DNA from: Lentisphaerota bacterium
GTDB taxonomy: Bacteria; Verrucomicrobiota; Lentisphaeria; Victivallales; Victivallaceae
NCBI GenBank assembly: GCA_015061865.1
Contig: SUVU01000001.1
Coordinates: 62,001-126,000, forward strand
Direction: 5' to 3'
DNA length: 64,000 nt
Shown here piece by piece: positions 1 through 8,296 of this stretch. A program made the position numbers and the translations under genes. The notes beneath the pieces are model-generated. The model ran no database searches. It was given only the letters and a program-made list of their open reading frames with translations, and was not told the DNA's origin. The number at the start of each line of letters is the position of its first letter. The first letter of the stretch is position 1.

Positions 1-2
1 TC

Positions 3-1844
3 CGTATCTGCCGTGCATTTGAACAGCTCGCCAACGGCGGCAAATTTTCGCCGCTGGCTGATGATGACCTTTCGATCCCCAATTTAATTTTAAGTTATCC
101 GCGGGTCGTTGCCGCCGGACAGTTGGTGGAACTGGAAATCGTCAACGTGCCGGATAGCAATGATAAAGATACTGTTAAAGTTGCCGTCGCTCTGCGTGAC
201 AATGACGGAAAAACGGTATGGCAATCCCCCGAAAAAGTTATGCAAAAGGGCGAGATTTCCACTCAATTATTCCCCGTGCCGAGCGAAACGCTGGCAAAAT
301 ACCGTTTCCTCAATCCGGTTATGACCGTGGACGGCAAAACGTTTGATCGCAGTTTTTATCCGATTGAAATACGGGCATGGTGGCACTGGGATTATCTTTA
401 TGCCAAACATTGTCTGCGGGATATGCCGGAAAACACCACCGCTGAAATCACCTATTCCAAACCGGACAAACACGGTTTGATTCAGGCTCAGGTCAATGTT
501 TCATCCCCGACTGCGCTGCGCAGTATTGAAATCATGACCGGTGACAATCTGGTCGTTTACAGCCACGATGCTAAAGGGGCCCAGTTCCGGGAAACAGCTG
601 ATACGGCGGCATTCCGGATCACTTTGCAGGCATCCCCCAAATCCAATTTGATGATCACCGGTTCAGTACGCTTTCTTAATGCTCCCGGCTTGAAAGCCAC
701 TTCTGGAAGAGCGGCTTTCAGCGGTACGGCTGATAATTGGGTGATGAATGAGTTTAATCTGCATCACCGTCCGGTGCATCGCTATATTTCCATTCCGCGC
801 CGCGAATTGGCAAATGCCGTGATGGAAGTCGATCTGCCGGGACTCACCAAACAGAAAACGGTCATCCGTCTGGCTGATGTGCAGAAACTCGGTTCGATCG
901 GTGTCGGCGGTGATCATTCGTCCAATCTGGTAATCGCCCGCAACAATCAGCAGATGGCAATGCCCGAACCGCTGGGCGGCAAAGAATACACTTTCACCGT
1001 GCCGCTGCGCCCGGATTCATTTGATGCCGCGTTTATGGTGCAGACGGTGGATGAGAAGTTCCGGATTCATCGCTCCAAAAAAACGACTCCGCTTAAATTG
1101 TCCGGCAAAATGGGCAAAATCAACGTCTATTCCATGGCCAAAAAACAGCATGCTTCCGCTGAGGTGGATGTGGATTCACTCCGGCCGCTGGCGTATGACT
1201 TTTCCGCATTGCGCGGCTCGGTGCTGACCAGCACTTACGGAACCAGTATGGATGGTATTTTGAGTGGTTATGTGCCGCAGACCACCGGCTTCGGACAGGG
1301 CGAGACGCTTTATGGCAACGGTATGAAGAAGTTTTTCAAGAAGATCAAAGTGGGTGAATTGGCTGACAGCGTGCCGGAGCGTGAAGTCATTGACGGTAAA
1401 AATGTACTGGTTTTCAAAGGCGGGCAGTATGTTTCTCTGCCGATGGGAATCATTCCGCCTTTTGCCGGATATGAAATCTCCATGGATGTGTATGTTACCA
1501 AAGACGGCGGCAAAATTCAGACATTGCTGACTGACAGCCGTGAAGGATTTACTTTGCAGTTGCGAAACCGGGTTCCGGTAGCACTGTTTTACTGCAATAA
1601 CCTGATCGGAATTGAAAGCGCCCTTAAAATGGCGACCGGTATCCGGTTGCGGCCATGGACGTGGAACCGGATCGTGGTCAAATTTGACCAGAAAAAAATG
1701 GTCATCAATGTCAACGGCGTGGATGGCGAACCGGTGTCGTTTTCCGGTTACAACCGTTATCCGCGGGCAACGACCCTCGGCGCATCTGAACGCGGGGAAT
1801 TTTTCACCGGCAAAATCCGTGATTTTGTTATCACTCCCCGGTGA
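3..1844 (+). CDS. C-terminal part of a large secreted protein with a LamG-like end domain (5' end outside window)
   Basis: The frame is open from the first bases of the window, so about 614 residues of a longer protein are visible and the start lies upstream. I do not recognise the family of the main part. The visible chain is rich in beta-strand patterns typical of sandwich domains. The last roughly 150 residues (from about 1420) resemble a concanavalin-A/LamG-type sandwich: they have the pattern of strands ending in WNRIVVKFD, then INVNG, then GKIRDFVITPR at the end. Such domains usually sit at the end of secreted carbohydrate-active or adhesive proteins, so an extracellular polysaccharide-related role is a guess. 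A strong hairpin terminator follows the stop codon directly. Confidence 0.6.
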   Translation, partial: RICRAFEQLANGGKFSPLADDDLSIPNLILSYPRVVAAGQLVELEIVNVPDSNDKDTVKVAVALRDNDGKTVWQSPEKVMQKGEISTQLFPVPSETLAKYRFLNPVMTVDGKTFDRSFYPIEIRAWWHWDYLYAKHCLRDMPENTTAEITYSKPDKHGLIQAQVNVSSPTALRSIEIMTGDNLVVYSHDAKGAQFRETADTAAFRITLQASPKSNLMITGSVRFLNAPGLKATSGRAAFSGTADNWVMNEFNLHHRPVHRYISIPRRELANAVMEVDLPGLTKQKTVIRLADVQKLGSIGVGGDHSSNLVIARNNQQMAMPEPLGGKEYTFTVPLRPDSFDAAFMVQTVDEKFRIHRSKKTTPLKLSGKMGKINVYSMAKKQHASAEVDVDSLRPLAYDFSALRGSVLTSTYGTSMDGILSGYVPQTTGFGQGETLYGNGMKKFFKKIKVGELADSVPEREVIDGKNVLVFKGGQYVSLPMGIIPPFAGYEISMDVYVTKDGGKIQTLLTDSREGFTLQLRNRVPVALFYCNNLIGIESALKMATGIRLRPWTWNRIVVKFDQKKMVINVNGVDGEPVSFSGYNRYPRATTLGASERGEFFTGKIRDFVITPR

Positions 1845-1860
1845 CTTTGCCGGTAAAAGC

Positions 1861-1892
1861 CAAGGGGCTGTCGATTTTTCGACAGCCCCTTG
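1861..1892. terminator. Bidirectional rho-independent terminator
   Basis: A 14-bp perfect stem (left arm 1861-1874, right arm 1879-1892) with a TTTT loop lies between two convergent genes. A T-run follows on the plus strand near 1903-1909 and T-rich DNA lies on the other side, so it can serve both transcripts. Confidence 0.85.
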
Positions 1893-1906
1893 TTTATCGG
1901 ATTTTT

Positions 1907-2995
1907 TTACTTGAGTTGTTTGACCAGAGCCGGTTTTCCGGACGTGTCGGTGTGGATTTCAACGCTGATCTTATTATTGTTCACTTTCAACACGGTGATG
2001 CCGGTTGCGTTGCTGTACATTTCAAAAAGATTGATTTTCAATGCCTGCAAATCTTTTATGGCTGTCGCATTTTTCTTTTCCTGTAATTTTTGAGGAGAAA
2101 TCAGTTTTAGGAAGCCGGCGAAATCCGCAGCTCTCAAGCTGGTTGATTTGCCTCTGTTCCACTGATAAGCGATACTGCTTACCACCAGTTGCGTAAGTGT
2201 ATTTTTTCCATTGCTGACTTTGATAAGAGAGGGATTGTGGGTGTGGGCGGTGATAATAATGGCATTGCGTTCAAAGAGCATTTTTGCGATTTTATCAGCT
2301 CCGGGGACCCGCCATCCCGGCGTGCCGGTGGAACAGGGCAATACCGGGAGATGGGTGATAAAAAATACATGACGGACATTCGGTTTTTTTTTCAAGGTAT
2401 CACGGAGAAATTTCAATGAGGTACTGTTTTTGATCATGCTGTCATAAAATATATAAAGATCGTTGTCGTAAGTGACGTAATAGTTCCCGGAGACGCATTC
2501 CCGTCCCAGCTCTTTGGCAACCAGCGGCAGGAATGCTTTCGCAGCCGGAACTCCGCTGTCGCAGCGTTGGTAGATGGTTTTGCCATCGTTGACATGCGGC
2601 AGATAATATCTGACATCATGATTACCTTTGACCGGAAGCAGCCGGTGTTTCGGGAAAAAACTTTTTACTTTGATGAAAGCATCGGCAAGCATTTTCGCCT
2701 GCTGTTCCGGAGAAATCGCATCCCCCTGGGTAAAGTCGCCTGCCTGAATGACAAATGCCGTCTCCGGAGTTATTAATTTGTCTGCATAAGAAAGCATGGC
2801 GGGAGCCTGCTTTTTCCACATATCAATATATCCCTGATTGATGCGGACTTGGGGTTTCCCGTCCGGAGTACAGTGATAAGAGAGTGCATCGAAGTGAATG
2901 TCCCCCAGTACGATTGCATTGTATTCTGCGGCACAGAGTATAAAAGCCGCGAAAATAACCAGCAAGGTAAATATTTGTTTGATCCGGATGAACAT
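1907..2995 (-). CDS. Secreted calcineurin-like metallophosphoesterase
   Basis: A 362-residue phosphoesterase of the calcineurin-like fold. The metal-binding blocks appear in order: GDIHFD near residue 32, GDFTQGD, GNHDVR, THLP and TAHTHNP. An N-terminal signal peptide (FTLLVIFAAFILCAAEY) points to export, so it probably acts in the periplasm or outside the cell; the substrate is unknown. I place the start at 2995 because an AAGAAAGG ribosome site lies 5' of it and the signal peptide then begins at the start; an in-frame start at 3070 would add 25 residues overlapping the previous gene. It lies 55 bases behind the pilin gene and may be transcribed with it. The gene ends at the shared terminator at 1861. 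Confidence 0.85.
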   Translation of the reverse strand: MFIRIKQIFTLLVIFAAFILCAAEYNAIVLGDIHFDALSYHCTPDGKPQVRINQGYIDMWKKQAPAMLSYADKLITPETAFVIQAGDFTQGDAISPEQQAKMLADAFIKVKSFFPKHRLLPVKGNHDVRYYLPHVNDGKTIYQRCDSGVPAAKAFLPLVAKELGRECVSGNYYVTYDNDLYIFYDSMIKNSTSLKFLRDTLKKKPNVRHVFFITHLPVLPCSTGTPGWRVPGADKIAKMLFERNAIIITAHTHNPSLIKVSNGKNTLTQLVVSSIAYQWNRGKSTSLRAADFAGFLKLISPQKLQEKKNATAIKDLQALKINLFEMYSNATGITVLKVNNNKISVEIHTDTSGKPALVKQLK

Positions 2996-3050
2996 ATTTC
3001 CAACCTTTCTTAAATTTTTATTTTTTTTGCAGTACACCAGCTTAAAACTG

Positions 3051-3776
3051 TTATCTGTATCCCGGTTCATCTTTGAGATGCCAGCCGGGGACGAGCATCC
3101 GAGCTAAACGGTTTTTGGAGTTATTTTTGCCTTTGTTGCGCATATCGTAATCATCATCGTGATTGTTGGCACTGACGTGACCGTCCAGATGTACCGCATT
3201 GGCGCGGTTATTATGCCGCAGGGAAATATAGTCAATGGTATCTTCGCCGTTATAGCGGCATTTGTAATAATTTGATGATGATACCATGTTAGTCTCCGAA
3301 TCTATCCATGCTATCCAGCGGGAGTGGTGGCGGTAATCGGTAATTTTGCGCCATTTTTTATCGCCGACATTTCCGGTTCCGGTGACTTGAAATGCAAGTG
3401 CGTAGCTGAATGCTTTGGGCGCATAGCCGGATGAAGCACTGCTGGAGCCGATACGGACGGGATCACGGGACGGACAGCCGTTGATACTGTTGCCGGCTTT
3501 CCAGTTTTCTTCGGAAACGGCGGGGACGGCGGTTTTACGCAGTGATGCCGACCAGCCGTGTACATAAGTGTTGTTGCAGTCACGCTGCGGGATCAATACT
3601 CCGTCATTGGCATCAGCATACTGCTGCAATGCGGTACCATACTGGCGCAAATTTGAGGTGCAGCTGGAGGAGCGTCCGCGTTCCCGCGCCTTTTGCAATG
3701 TCGGCAGCAGCAATCCTGCTAAAATGGCAATTATTGCAATAACAACCAGCAATTCGATCAGTGTAAATCGTTTCAT
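3051..3776 (-). CDS. Prepilin-type protein with H-X9-DG motif
   Basis: A 241-residue protein starting [18 protein letters not shown], the classic type IV prepilin/pseudopilin leader: a short basic peptide, a cleavage site before the F-T-L-I-E segment with Glu+5, then a hydrophobic helix. The C-terminal third contains [12 protein letters not shown], which fits the prepilin-associated H-X9-DG signature found in large families in Lentisphaerae, Planctomycetes and Verrucomicrobia. The chosen ATG follows a GGAG site; longer readings extend into non-coding DNA. It has its own promoter. The function of this family is poorly defined; a pilus-like or secretion-associated surface protein is the usual assumption. 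It is a good taxonomic pointer for the window. Confidence 0.9.
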   Translation of the reverse strand: MKRFTLIELLVVIAIIAILAGLLLPTLQKARERGRSSSCTSNLRQYGTALQQYADANDGVLIPQRDCNNTYVHGWSASLRKTAVPAVSEENWKAGNSINGCPSRDPVRIGSSSASSGYAPKAFSYALAFQVTGTGNVGDKKWRKITDYRHHSRWIAWIDSETNMVSSSNYYKCRYNGEDTIDYISLRHNNRANAVHLDGHVSANNHDDDYDMRNKGKNNSKNRLARMLVPGWHLKDEPGYR

Positions 3777-3817
3777 ATACTTCTCCGTGTGTTGATATGA
3801 TTTCAGGTTACGGATAA

Positions 3818-3846
3818 AGTATAGTACGCTGCAATAAGAAATACAA
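3818..3846 (-). promoter_or_regulatory. Promoter of the pilin gene
   Basis: Read on the minus strand: TTGTAT (3846-3841), 17 bases, TATACT (3823-3818), about 40 bases before the pilin start. Confidence 0.55.
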
Positions 3847-3867
3847 GGGGCGCAATCAAAATTATTA

Positions 3868-4641
3868 TTACGGTTTTTGCACCCATTGATCCAGTGCGGT
3901 TTGCATTTCCAGCATGATTTCAACATCGTCCGGCAAGGCGCTGAAAAAGTCCAATCCGGTCGCTTTTTCCACCTCATCTACGGAAACAGCGAAAGAGGAA
4001 ATGCGTTTTTTGCTGGTTGAATTGGGGACGATAAATGCCGCCATTTTATACGGCGGGGTCATATCAAGCACGACTTTATAAAACGCTTTCGGTACCGGCA
4101 GCCGGAATGACCGGTAAGCACGATATTCCAAGTCAAAAATCGGTCCGGTCACAATATAAACTTTTTCTTCCTGGAGCGCCCACTTGCGCACTTGAGTTTC
4201 CAGCCGTTTCCAAATGCCCCGGTTGCATCCCGGAATCTGCGGGGAAATATTGCTCATGAGAAATGAGTTTGCCATCGTCGGTGTGGAGTAGGTCATATCC
4301 GCCGCCGGTGCCAAATGACCGCGGTCGTAGCCGGAACGGTTGTAGTCCGCCGGTCTGACCGGCATAAATCTGACTGCCGGGTCGATGGCAAATTTATTAC
4401 TGCGCCGTATCCGTTTGCCCAGCGTATTTTCGGAAGTAAGTATATAGCTTACCCACAATGCCTGCCGGTATTTATTGCTGTATCCGAGCGCAAAACCGCG
4501 CCGGGTGACCAGCAGATCCGGTTCCTGCGGAATCCCGAAAGGCAGATGGTCAGGAGCAAATAAGCTGTTTTCACCGGCAAATACCGGTGAAAACAGCAAT
4601 AGCGCGGCGATGCCGCAGAGGGTCAAAAATTTATTGAGCAT
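3868..4641 (-). CDS. Secreted DNA/RNA non-specific endonuclease (NUC1/EndA-like)
   Basis: A 257-residue protein of the beta-beta-alpha-metal DNA/RNA non-specific nuclease family. The key block is [11 protein letters not shown], with D106-R107-G108-H109 containing the general-base histidine, followed by the metal-ligand region [13 protein letters not shown]. The N-terminus is a signal peptide ([14 protein letters not shown]), so the enzyme is exported and probably degrades external or periplasmic nucleic acid for nutrition. Its ATG overlaps the stop codon of the upstream oxidoreductase gene by one base (TAATG), making it the last gene of a three-gene operon. Nothing in the neighbouring oxidoreductase or epimerase explains the linkage. 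Confidence 0.9.
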   Translation of the reverse strand: MLNKFLTLCGIAALLLFSPVFAGENSLFAPDHLPFGIPQEPDLLVTRRGFALGYSNKYRQALWVSYILTSENTLGKRIRRSNKFAIDPAVRFMPVRPADYNRSGYDRGHLAPAADMTYSTPTMANSFLMSNISPQIPGCNRGIWKRLETQVRKWALQEEKVYIVTGPIFDLEYRAYRSFRLPVPKAFYKVVLDMTPPYKMAAFIVPNSTSKKRISSFAVSVDEVEKATGLDFFSALPDDVEIMLEMQTALDQWVQKP

Positions 4642-5600
4642 TATTTGAATGTCAATACCACTTTGCCGATATTTTCAGCCCGGCGCAATACGCCGTGGGC
4701 GGCTTCGACTTCCCGGATCGGGAATACGGCGTGGATATTGGTAATGAGTTTCCCGCTGCTGAAAAGCGGGAAAATATCATCGTGCAGCGCCTGCATGATC
4801 CGGCATTTTTCTTCAGACGTCCGGCTGCGCAGCGTACTGCCGATCAGCCGGATGCGTTTGCGCCAGACGGTCTCCAGATTGATGGTGGTTTCAGCTCCTG
4901 CCATTGTGGCGATCATGATCCATCTGCCGCCGAAAACCATTTGTTTGAAACATTCGCCCATCAATTTGCCGCCGATGCAGTCCAATGCAACGGTCGGCGG
5001 ATGGGCTTCAATGACCGGACGGACATCTTCGGTACGGTAATCCAGGACGTGATCGGCGCCGAGTTTTTTGACAAATGCGGCTTTTTCGGGCGAATCGATA
5101 GTGGTAATGACTTCAGCACCCATGGATTTGGCAAACTGGATCGCCGCCAGACCGACGCCGCTGGCGCCGGCTTGCATATAGAATACATCGCCGGGTTTCA
5201 TGCCGCCGGCTTCCAGCATCAAATTCAAATAGACGGTACACCAGACTTCCGGAATGGATGCGGCTTCGATCAGCGAAAGGCCTTCCGGGATCGGGACGAC
5301 CATCCCGGCAGGAACGGCGATTTTTTCGGAATAACCGCCGCCGCCGACCAGCGCACAGACTTTTTCGCCGACGGAAACTTTGGCATCGGCAGGGGCTTCC
5401 AGAACGATACCGGAAACTTCCAGCCCGCACCACTGCGGCCAATCCGGGGGGGAGGCGTAACAGCCGTCTTTCTGCATCAGGTCAGCCCGGTTGACTGCGG
5501 CGGCGTGGACTTCGATAAGCACCTCATTTTCTTTGCGCACCGGATCGGGGACATCGGTCCAGAGAAAATTCAATTTATCGTCAAGGATCATGGCTTTCAT
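4641..5600 (-). CDS. NAD(P)H:quinone oxidoreductase (zinc-independent MDR family)
   Basis: A 319-residue medium-chain dehydrogenase/reductase. The catalytic GroES-like domain occupies about residues 1-120. The Rossmann fold follows, with the nucleotide loop GASGVGLAAIQFAK near residue 145. The cysteine and histidine ligands of zinc alcohol dehydrogenases are absent, which places it with the quinone oxidoreductase / PIG3-like group that reduces quinones or enones with NADPH. The length is typical. Only three bases separate it from the upstream epimerase gene, and its stop overlaps the start of the nuclease gene, so all three are probably translated from one message. The exact substrate cannot be read from sequence. 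Confidence 0.88.
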   Translation of the reverse strand: MKAMILDDKLNFLWTDVPDPVRKENEVLIEVHAAAVNRADLMQKDGCYASPPDWPQWCGLEVSGIVLEAPADAKVSVGEKVCALVGGGGYSEKIAVPAGMVVPIPEGLSLIEAASIPEVWCTVYLNLMLEAGGMKPGDVFYMQAGASGVGLAAIQFAKSMGAEVITTIDSPEKAAFVKKLGADHVLDYRTEDVRPVIEAHPPTVALDCIGGKLMGECFKQMVFGGRWIMIATMAGAETTINLETVWRKRIRLIGSTLRSRTSEEKCRIMQALHDDIFPLFSSGKLITNIHAVFPIREVEAAHGVLRRAENIGKVVLTFK

Positions 5601-5603
5601 AAT

Positions 5604-6533
5604 TTATTTCTCCAGTTTTGCCGCACAGAGGCGGGCGGTTTCGCAGATCGCTTCTTCCGGGGTGTAAGTCGGCACATAGCCGATTTCGGTTTTGGCTTTG
5701 TCAATGGTAAAACACATGTGAGTTGCCACGAAATTCAAGCCGATCGGATTGTCGGGGTGACGGATGAGCAATTCAGCCAGCGGCACAAATTCCAAATTGA
5801 CTTTTTTGCCGATAGCTTCGCCATTCAGCGCCAGATAATCTTTGAGGGGCAGGGCGTGGTCGAGGCAGATATTGTATCGTTCACCGATACTGCGGCGGTT
5901 TTCCACTGCCAGACGGAAACTGCGGGCGAGATCTTTGACGTGGATCGGCTGCAGCAGGGCAAGACCGTTGTCCGGAACTTCGAGCGTGTTGCCGGCGATG
6001 ATGTCGGGCAGGAAATCTTTGCGCCTGCCGCCGCGGTTGTCCAGCGGCAGGTAGTCGCCGCCGCCGGTAATGTAGCAGGGGCGGATGACGGTGCCGGGGA
6101 AACCGTAAACGTTGAAAAGCTCCATGACTTTGGCATCGCAAACGGCTTTATTTTTCCAGCCGCTGCCGGCAAAGCCCTGGTAAGGCGCCGTTTCATTGCA
6201 GGGAATGAACGGCAGCGGCGCATAGCCGCCGGTACTGGAGCAATGCAGATAATGGCGCAGACCGGTGGCATATTTGAACACATTGTCAATGGATTCCTCC
6301 GTCGGCACACTGTCAATGATGATTTCAAAACGCTCCTGCAGCAGCTGCTGCATCTGTGCCGCATCGCTTTTGTCAACTGTCACCCGGCGTGTCGAAGCCG
6401 GAACCGGTTCGGCATAATGAGATTCGGATTTCGTGCCGCGGGAAGCCACCGTGACATCATAACCGTTTTTCGCAAAATCCAATACGATATGATGGCCGAC
6501 CCAGCCGGTGCCGCCTAAAACCAAAACTTTCAT
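5604..6533 (-). CDS. NAD-dependent epimerase/dehydratase family protein
   Basis: A 309-residue extended short-chain dehydrogenase. The N-terminal dinucleotide loop is GGTGWVGHH at residues 8-16. A CSSTGGY segment near residue 100 holds the expected catalytic Ser/Thr and Tyr region, although the usual YxxxK pair is not evident. GNKAVCDAKVM-like sequence follows instead, suggesting an atypical member close to the CSP41/UDP-glucose-epimerase-like branch. The role could be nucleotide-sugar or general redox metabolism. It is the first gene of the operon with the oxidoreductase and nuclease genes, with a clear promoter upstream. Confidence 0.8.
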   Translation of the reverse strand: MKVLVLGGTGWVGHHIVLDFAKNGYDVTVASRGTKSESHYAEPVPASTRRVTVDKSDAAQMQQLLQERFEIIIDSVPTEESIDNVFKYATGLRHYLHCSSTGGYAPLPFIPCNETAPYQGFAGSGWKNKAVCDAKVMELFNVYGFPGTVIRPCYITGGGDYLPLDNRGGRRKDFLPDIIAGNTLEVPDNGLALLQPIHVKDLARSFRLAVENRRSIGERYNICLDHALPLKDYLALNGEAIGKKVNLEFVPLAELLIRHPDNPIGLNFVATHMCFTIDKAKTEIGYVPTYTPEEAICETARLCAAKLEK

Positions 6534-6581
6534 AAAAATCCCTTTCTCTGTGTTTTTTCAGGTAAATTGACTCTTTGAGAC

Positions 6582-6611
6582 AATATAATACCGCAGTAAT
6601 GGATTTGTCAA
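6582..6611 (-). promoter_or_regulatory. Promoter of the epimerase operon
   Basis: On the minus strand: TTGACA (6611-6606), 18 bases, TATATT (6587-6582). It sits about 50 bases before the epimerase start and has a consensus -35. Confidence 0.6.
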
Positions 6612-6686
6612 ATGTTGCGAGGGGGATTTTTGCAGTTTTTAGCGGATTGATTTATTTTGTTTATCTTTGAAGTTTAAAAAGCAAAA

Positions 6687-6715
6687 CCCGCAAGCAGTCT
6701 GATACGGCTTGCGGG
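6687..6715 (-). terminator. Terminator of rpsT
   Basis: Nine-bp stem (6707-6715 with 6687-6695), followed on the minus strand by a T-rich run, 26 bases beyond the rpsT stop. Confidence 0.8.
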
Positions 6716-6740
6716 AATTTGCTGAACTGAGCGACTGAAA

Positions 6741-7001
6741 TTATTTCGCCGCTGCGATCAATTTGTCCGCCTGGGATTTTTTGTTGGCGGCGCGGTTGGC
6801 ATGGATGGTGCCGGCTTTGACCGCTTTGTCCAAACGGCTGCAGAATTTTTTCGCCAGTTCCGCAGCTGCGGCATCACCGGCTTCAACTGCGGCACGCAGT
6901 TTTTTCTCAATGGTTTTCAGTTCGCTGATCCGGGCGCGGTTGCGGAGGTTCGCTTTTTTGCTGGTACCCAGACGTTTGACGGCAGACTTGGTGTGCGCCA
7001 T
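6741..7001 (-). CDS. rpsT: 30S ribosomal protein S20
   Basis: An 86-residue, strongly basic and alanine-rich protein with the typical start MAHTKSAVKRLGTSKKANLRN and the C-terminal IHANRAANKKSQADKLIAA segment. S20 binds 16S rRNA in the body of the small subunit early in assembly. Length and composition match the family. As in many bacteria it is a single-gene unit: it has its own promoter with a 50-base leader and its own terminator. In some bacteria S20 represses its own translation, but nothing specific to that can be seen here. Confidence 0.97.
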   Translation of the reverse strand: MAHTKSAVKRLGTSKKANLRNRARISELKTIEKKLRAAVEAGDAAAAELAKKFCSRLDKAVKAGTIHANRAANKKSQADKLIAAAK

Positions 7002-7058
7002 GTTTTTGATTCCTTATAGTTATTTTTGTAAAAAGAAAAACCTTTATGACATTTGAAT

Positions 7059-7086
7059 AATGTACCACGCTTTTTGCGAAAAGCAA
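7059..7086 (-). promoter_or_regulatory. Promoter of rpsT
   Basis: On the minus strand: TTGCTT (7086-7081), 16 bases, TACATT (7064-7059). Weaker than most promoters here but correctly placed. Confidence 0.45.
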
Positions 7087-7170
7087 GCAAAATCCGGTAA
7101 AAAAGATGAAAAATATCTCCGCATCCCGCTATTTTCAGAAATATCTGCCGGTATTTCACCGGAAATCCGG

Positions 7171-7199
7171 TTGCAATCTTGCCTGTACATACATATATT
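7171..7199 (+). promoter_or_regulatory. Promoter of the AraC-family gene
   Basis: TTGCAA (7171-7176), 17 bases, TATATT (7194-7199). An imperfect inverted repeat, CTGTA at 7183-7187 and TACAG at 7203-7207, straddles the -10 and could be a regulator site. Confidence 0.55.
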
Positions 7200-7251
7200 A
7201 TATACAGAATCATAATAAAATATCATTAATACATGAAAAAATCCTGACAAA

Positions 7252-8190
7252 ATGACTTTTTTGGCATCAGCTTCAGAACGGACTGCTCCGGAAATCAAAA
7301 CCATTACCGCAGATTCCATGTTTGCCGGTTCCAAACTGCGTTTGAAAGTACAGATACCGATTTATCACCGGAATCCGGATCTGTGGCACCGGCACGAGGG
7401 ATTTTACGAATTGGTGATCTGTCGCAGCGGCAGTGCGTTGCAGGAGTACTGGAATTGCGATGGCTTTGATATGATCCGGGGCGGGATGTGTTATATGCTG
7501 GCGCCGGGAACGATCCACCGTTACCGGAGGATCAATGATTTTCAGCACTACAATATTCTCTTTGATGCGGAATTTTCCCCCGCATTGTTCCCCCCGGATG
7601 AGCGAAGTTGGGAAAACAGGTTTTTGGCGGTTGGAAACAGCAAGCCGCAGATATTTTCTCTGGAAGAAGATGGGCTTGCTGCCGCAGTGAAAATCGTTGA
7701 GGACATCCACCGGGAGTTGTTTCAGAAACAACCCGGCTTTGCCGAGGTGTGCCATGCCGACATGGTGCGGCTGTTTATTCATTTGTTCCGGTATTGTGAC
7801 CACCGGGAAAGCAGTGTCGATCCGCGCAATGACCGGATCGCCGCAGTGGTCAGAATGATGGAAAACAATTGCGAAAACCATTATACCCTGGAATCTCTCG
7901 CCAAAAGTGCCGGAATGAGTATCAGTTGCTTCCGGCATAATTTCGCTCTGGCGATCGGTGTTTCGCCGATCGCTTATCTGAACCGGCTGCGGCTGAAAAA
8001 AGGGGCGATGCTGCTGACGCTTTCCGGTTCGATCAGCAGTGTGGCTTCCAAATGCGGCATGTGTGACAGCAACTATTTTACCAAAATGTTTCACCGTGCT
8101 GCCGGCATGACTCCCAGCGCTTTCCGCCGTCAGGCGGCAACGATGGATATGGATGAATTCATGCGCCGGTTTGACGAAGTTCAGTCATAA
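7252..8190 (+). CDS. AraC-family transcriptional regulator with cupin sensor domain
   Basis: A 312-residue regulator. The N-terminal half carries a cupin-like ligand pocket (WHRHEGFYELV, then GGMCYMLAPGTIHRY). The C-terminal 100 residues form the paired helix-turn-helix domain: first HTH around HYTLESLAKSAGMS, second around SSVASKCGMCDSNYFTKMF, ending with the AraC signature GMTPSAFRR. Members of this group usually respond to sugars and activate adjacent catabolic genes. The start at 7252 has no strong ribosome site; an internal Met at 7318 is an alternative that still keeps the cupin. It is followed by a second regulator gene of the LacI family with a separate promoter, so the target could be that operon. 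Confidence 0.9.
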   Translation: MTFLASASERTAPEIKTITADSMFAGSKLRLKVQIPIYHRNPDLWHRHEGFYELVICRSGSALQEYWNCDGFDMIRGGMCYMLAPGTIHRYRRINDFQHYNILFDAEFSPALFPPDERSWENRFLAVGNSKPQIFSLEEDGLAAAVKIVEDIHRELFQKQPGFAEVCHADMVRLFIHLFRYCDHRESSVDPRNDRIAAVVRMMENNCENHYTLESLAKSAGMSISCFRHNFALAIGVSPIAYLNRLRLKKGAMLLTLSGSISSVASKCGMCDSNYFTKMFHRAAGMTPSAFRRQAATMDMDEFMRRFDEVQS

Positions 8191-8213
8191 ACCGGAAAAA
8201 TTTTATTCCGCAC

Positions 8214-8242
8214 TTGACAAATTCCATGAATAATGCTAATGT
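8214..8242 (+). promoter_or_regulatory. Promoter of the LacI-family operon
   Basis: TTGACA (8214-8219), 17 bases, TAATGT (8237-8242), with TG one base upstream of the -10 (extended -10). The operator-like palindrome begins about 8 bases after the expected start of transcription. Confidence 0.6.
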
Positions 8243-8256
8243 AGCTGTTGAGGCCG

Positions 8257-8276
8257 GACGTACAATATTGTACGTC
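8257..8276. promoter_or_regulatory. Perfect 20-bp palindrome, probable operator of the LacI-family regulator
   Basis: GACGTACAATATTGTACGTC reads the same on both strands. It lies between the promoter and the ribosome site of the regulator gene, the usual place for an autorepression site of a LacI-family dimer. LacI-family operators are typically 14-20-bp palindromes. No second copy was noticed in the window by eye. Confidence 0.65.
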
Positions 8277-8296
8277 TTGAAAAATGGAGTTTGGCG

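Noticed and set aside
663-917. Small minus-strand frame inside the first gene
   Set aside because: No ribosome site, no domain, and it is fully covered by the coding frame on the other strand.
4695-6518. Long open frame (607 codons) on the plus strand opposite the oxidoreductase and epimerase genes
   Set aside because: It is the antisense shadow of two clearly recognisable genes; its translation shows no domain and has a skewed F/D/R composition typical of reverse-strand reading.
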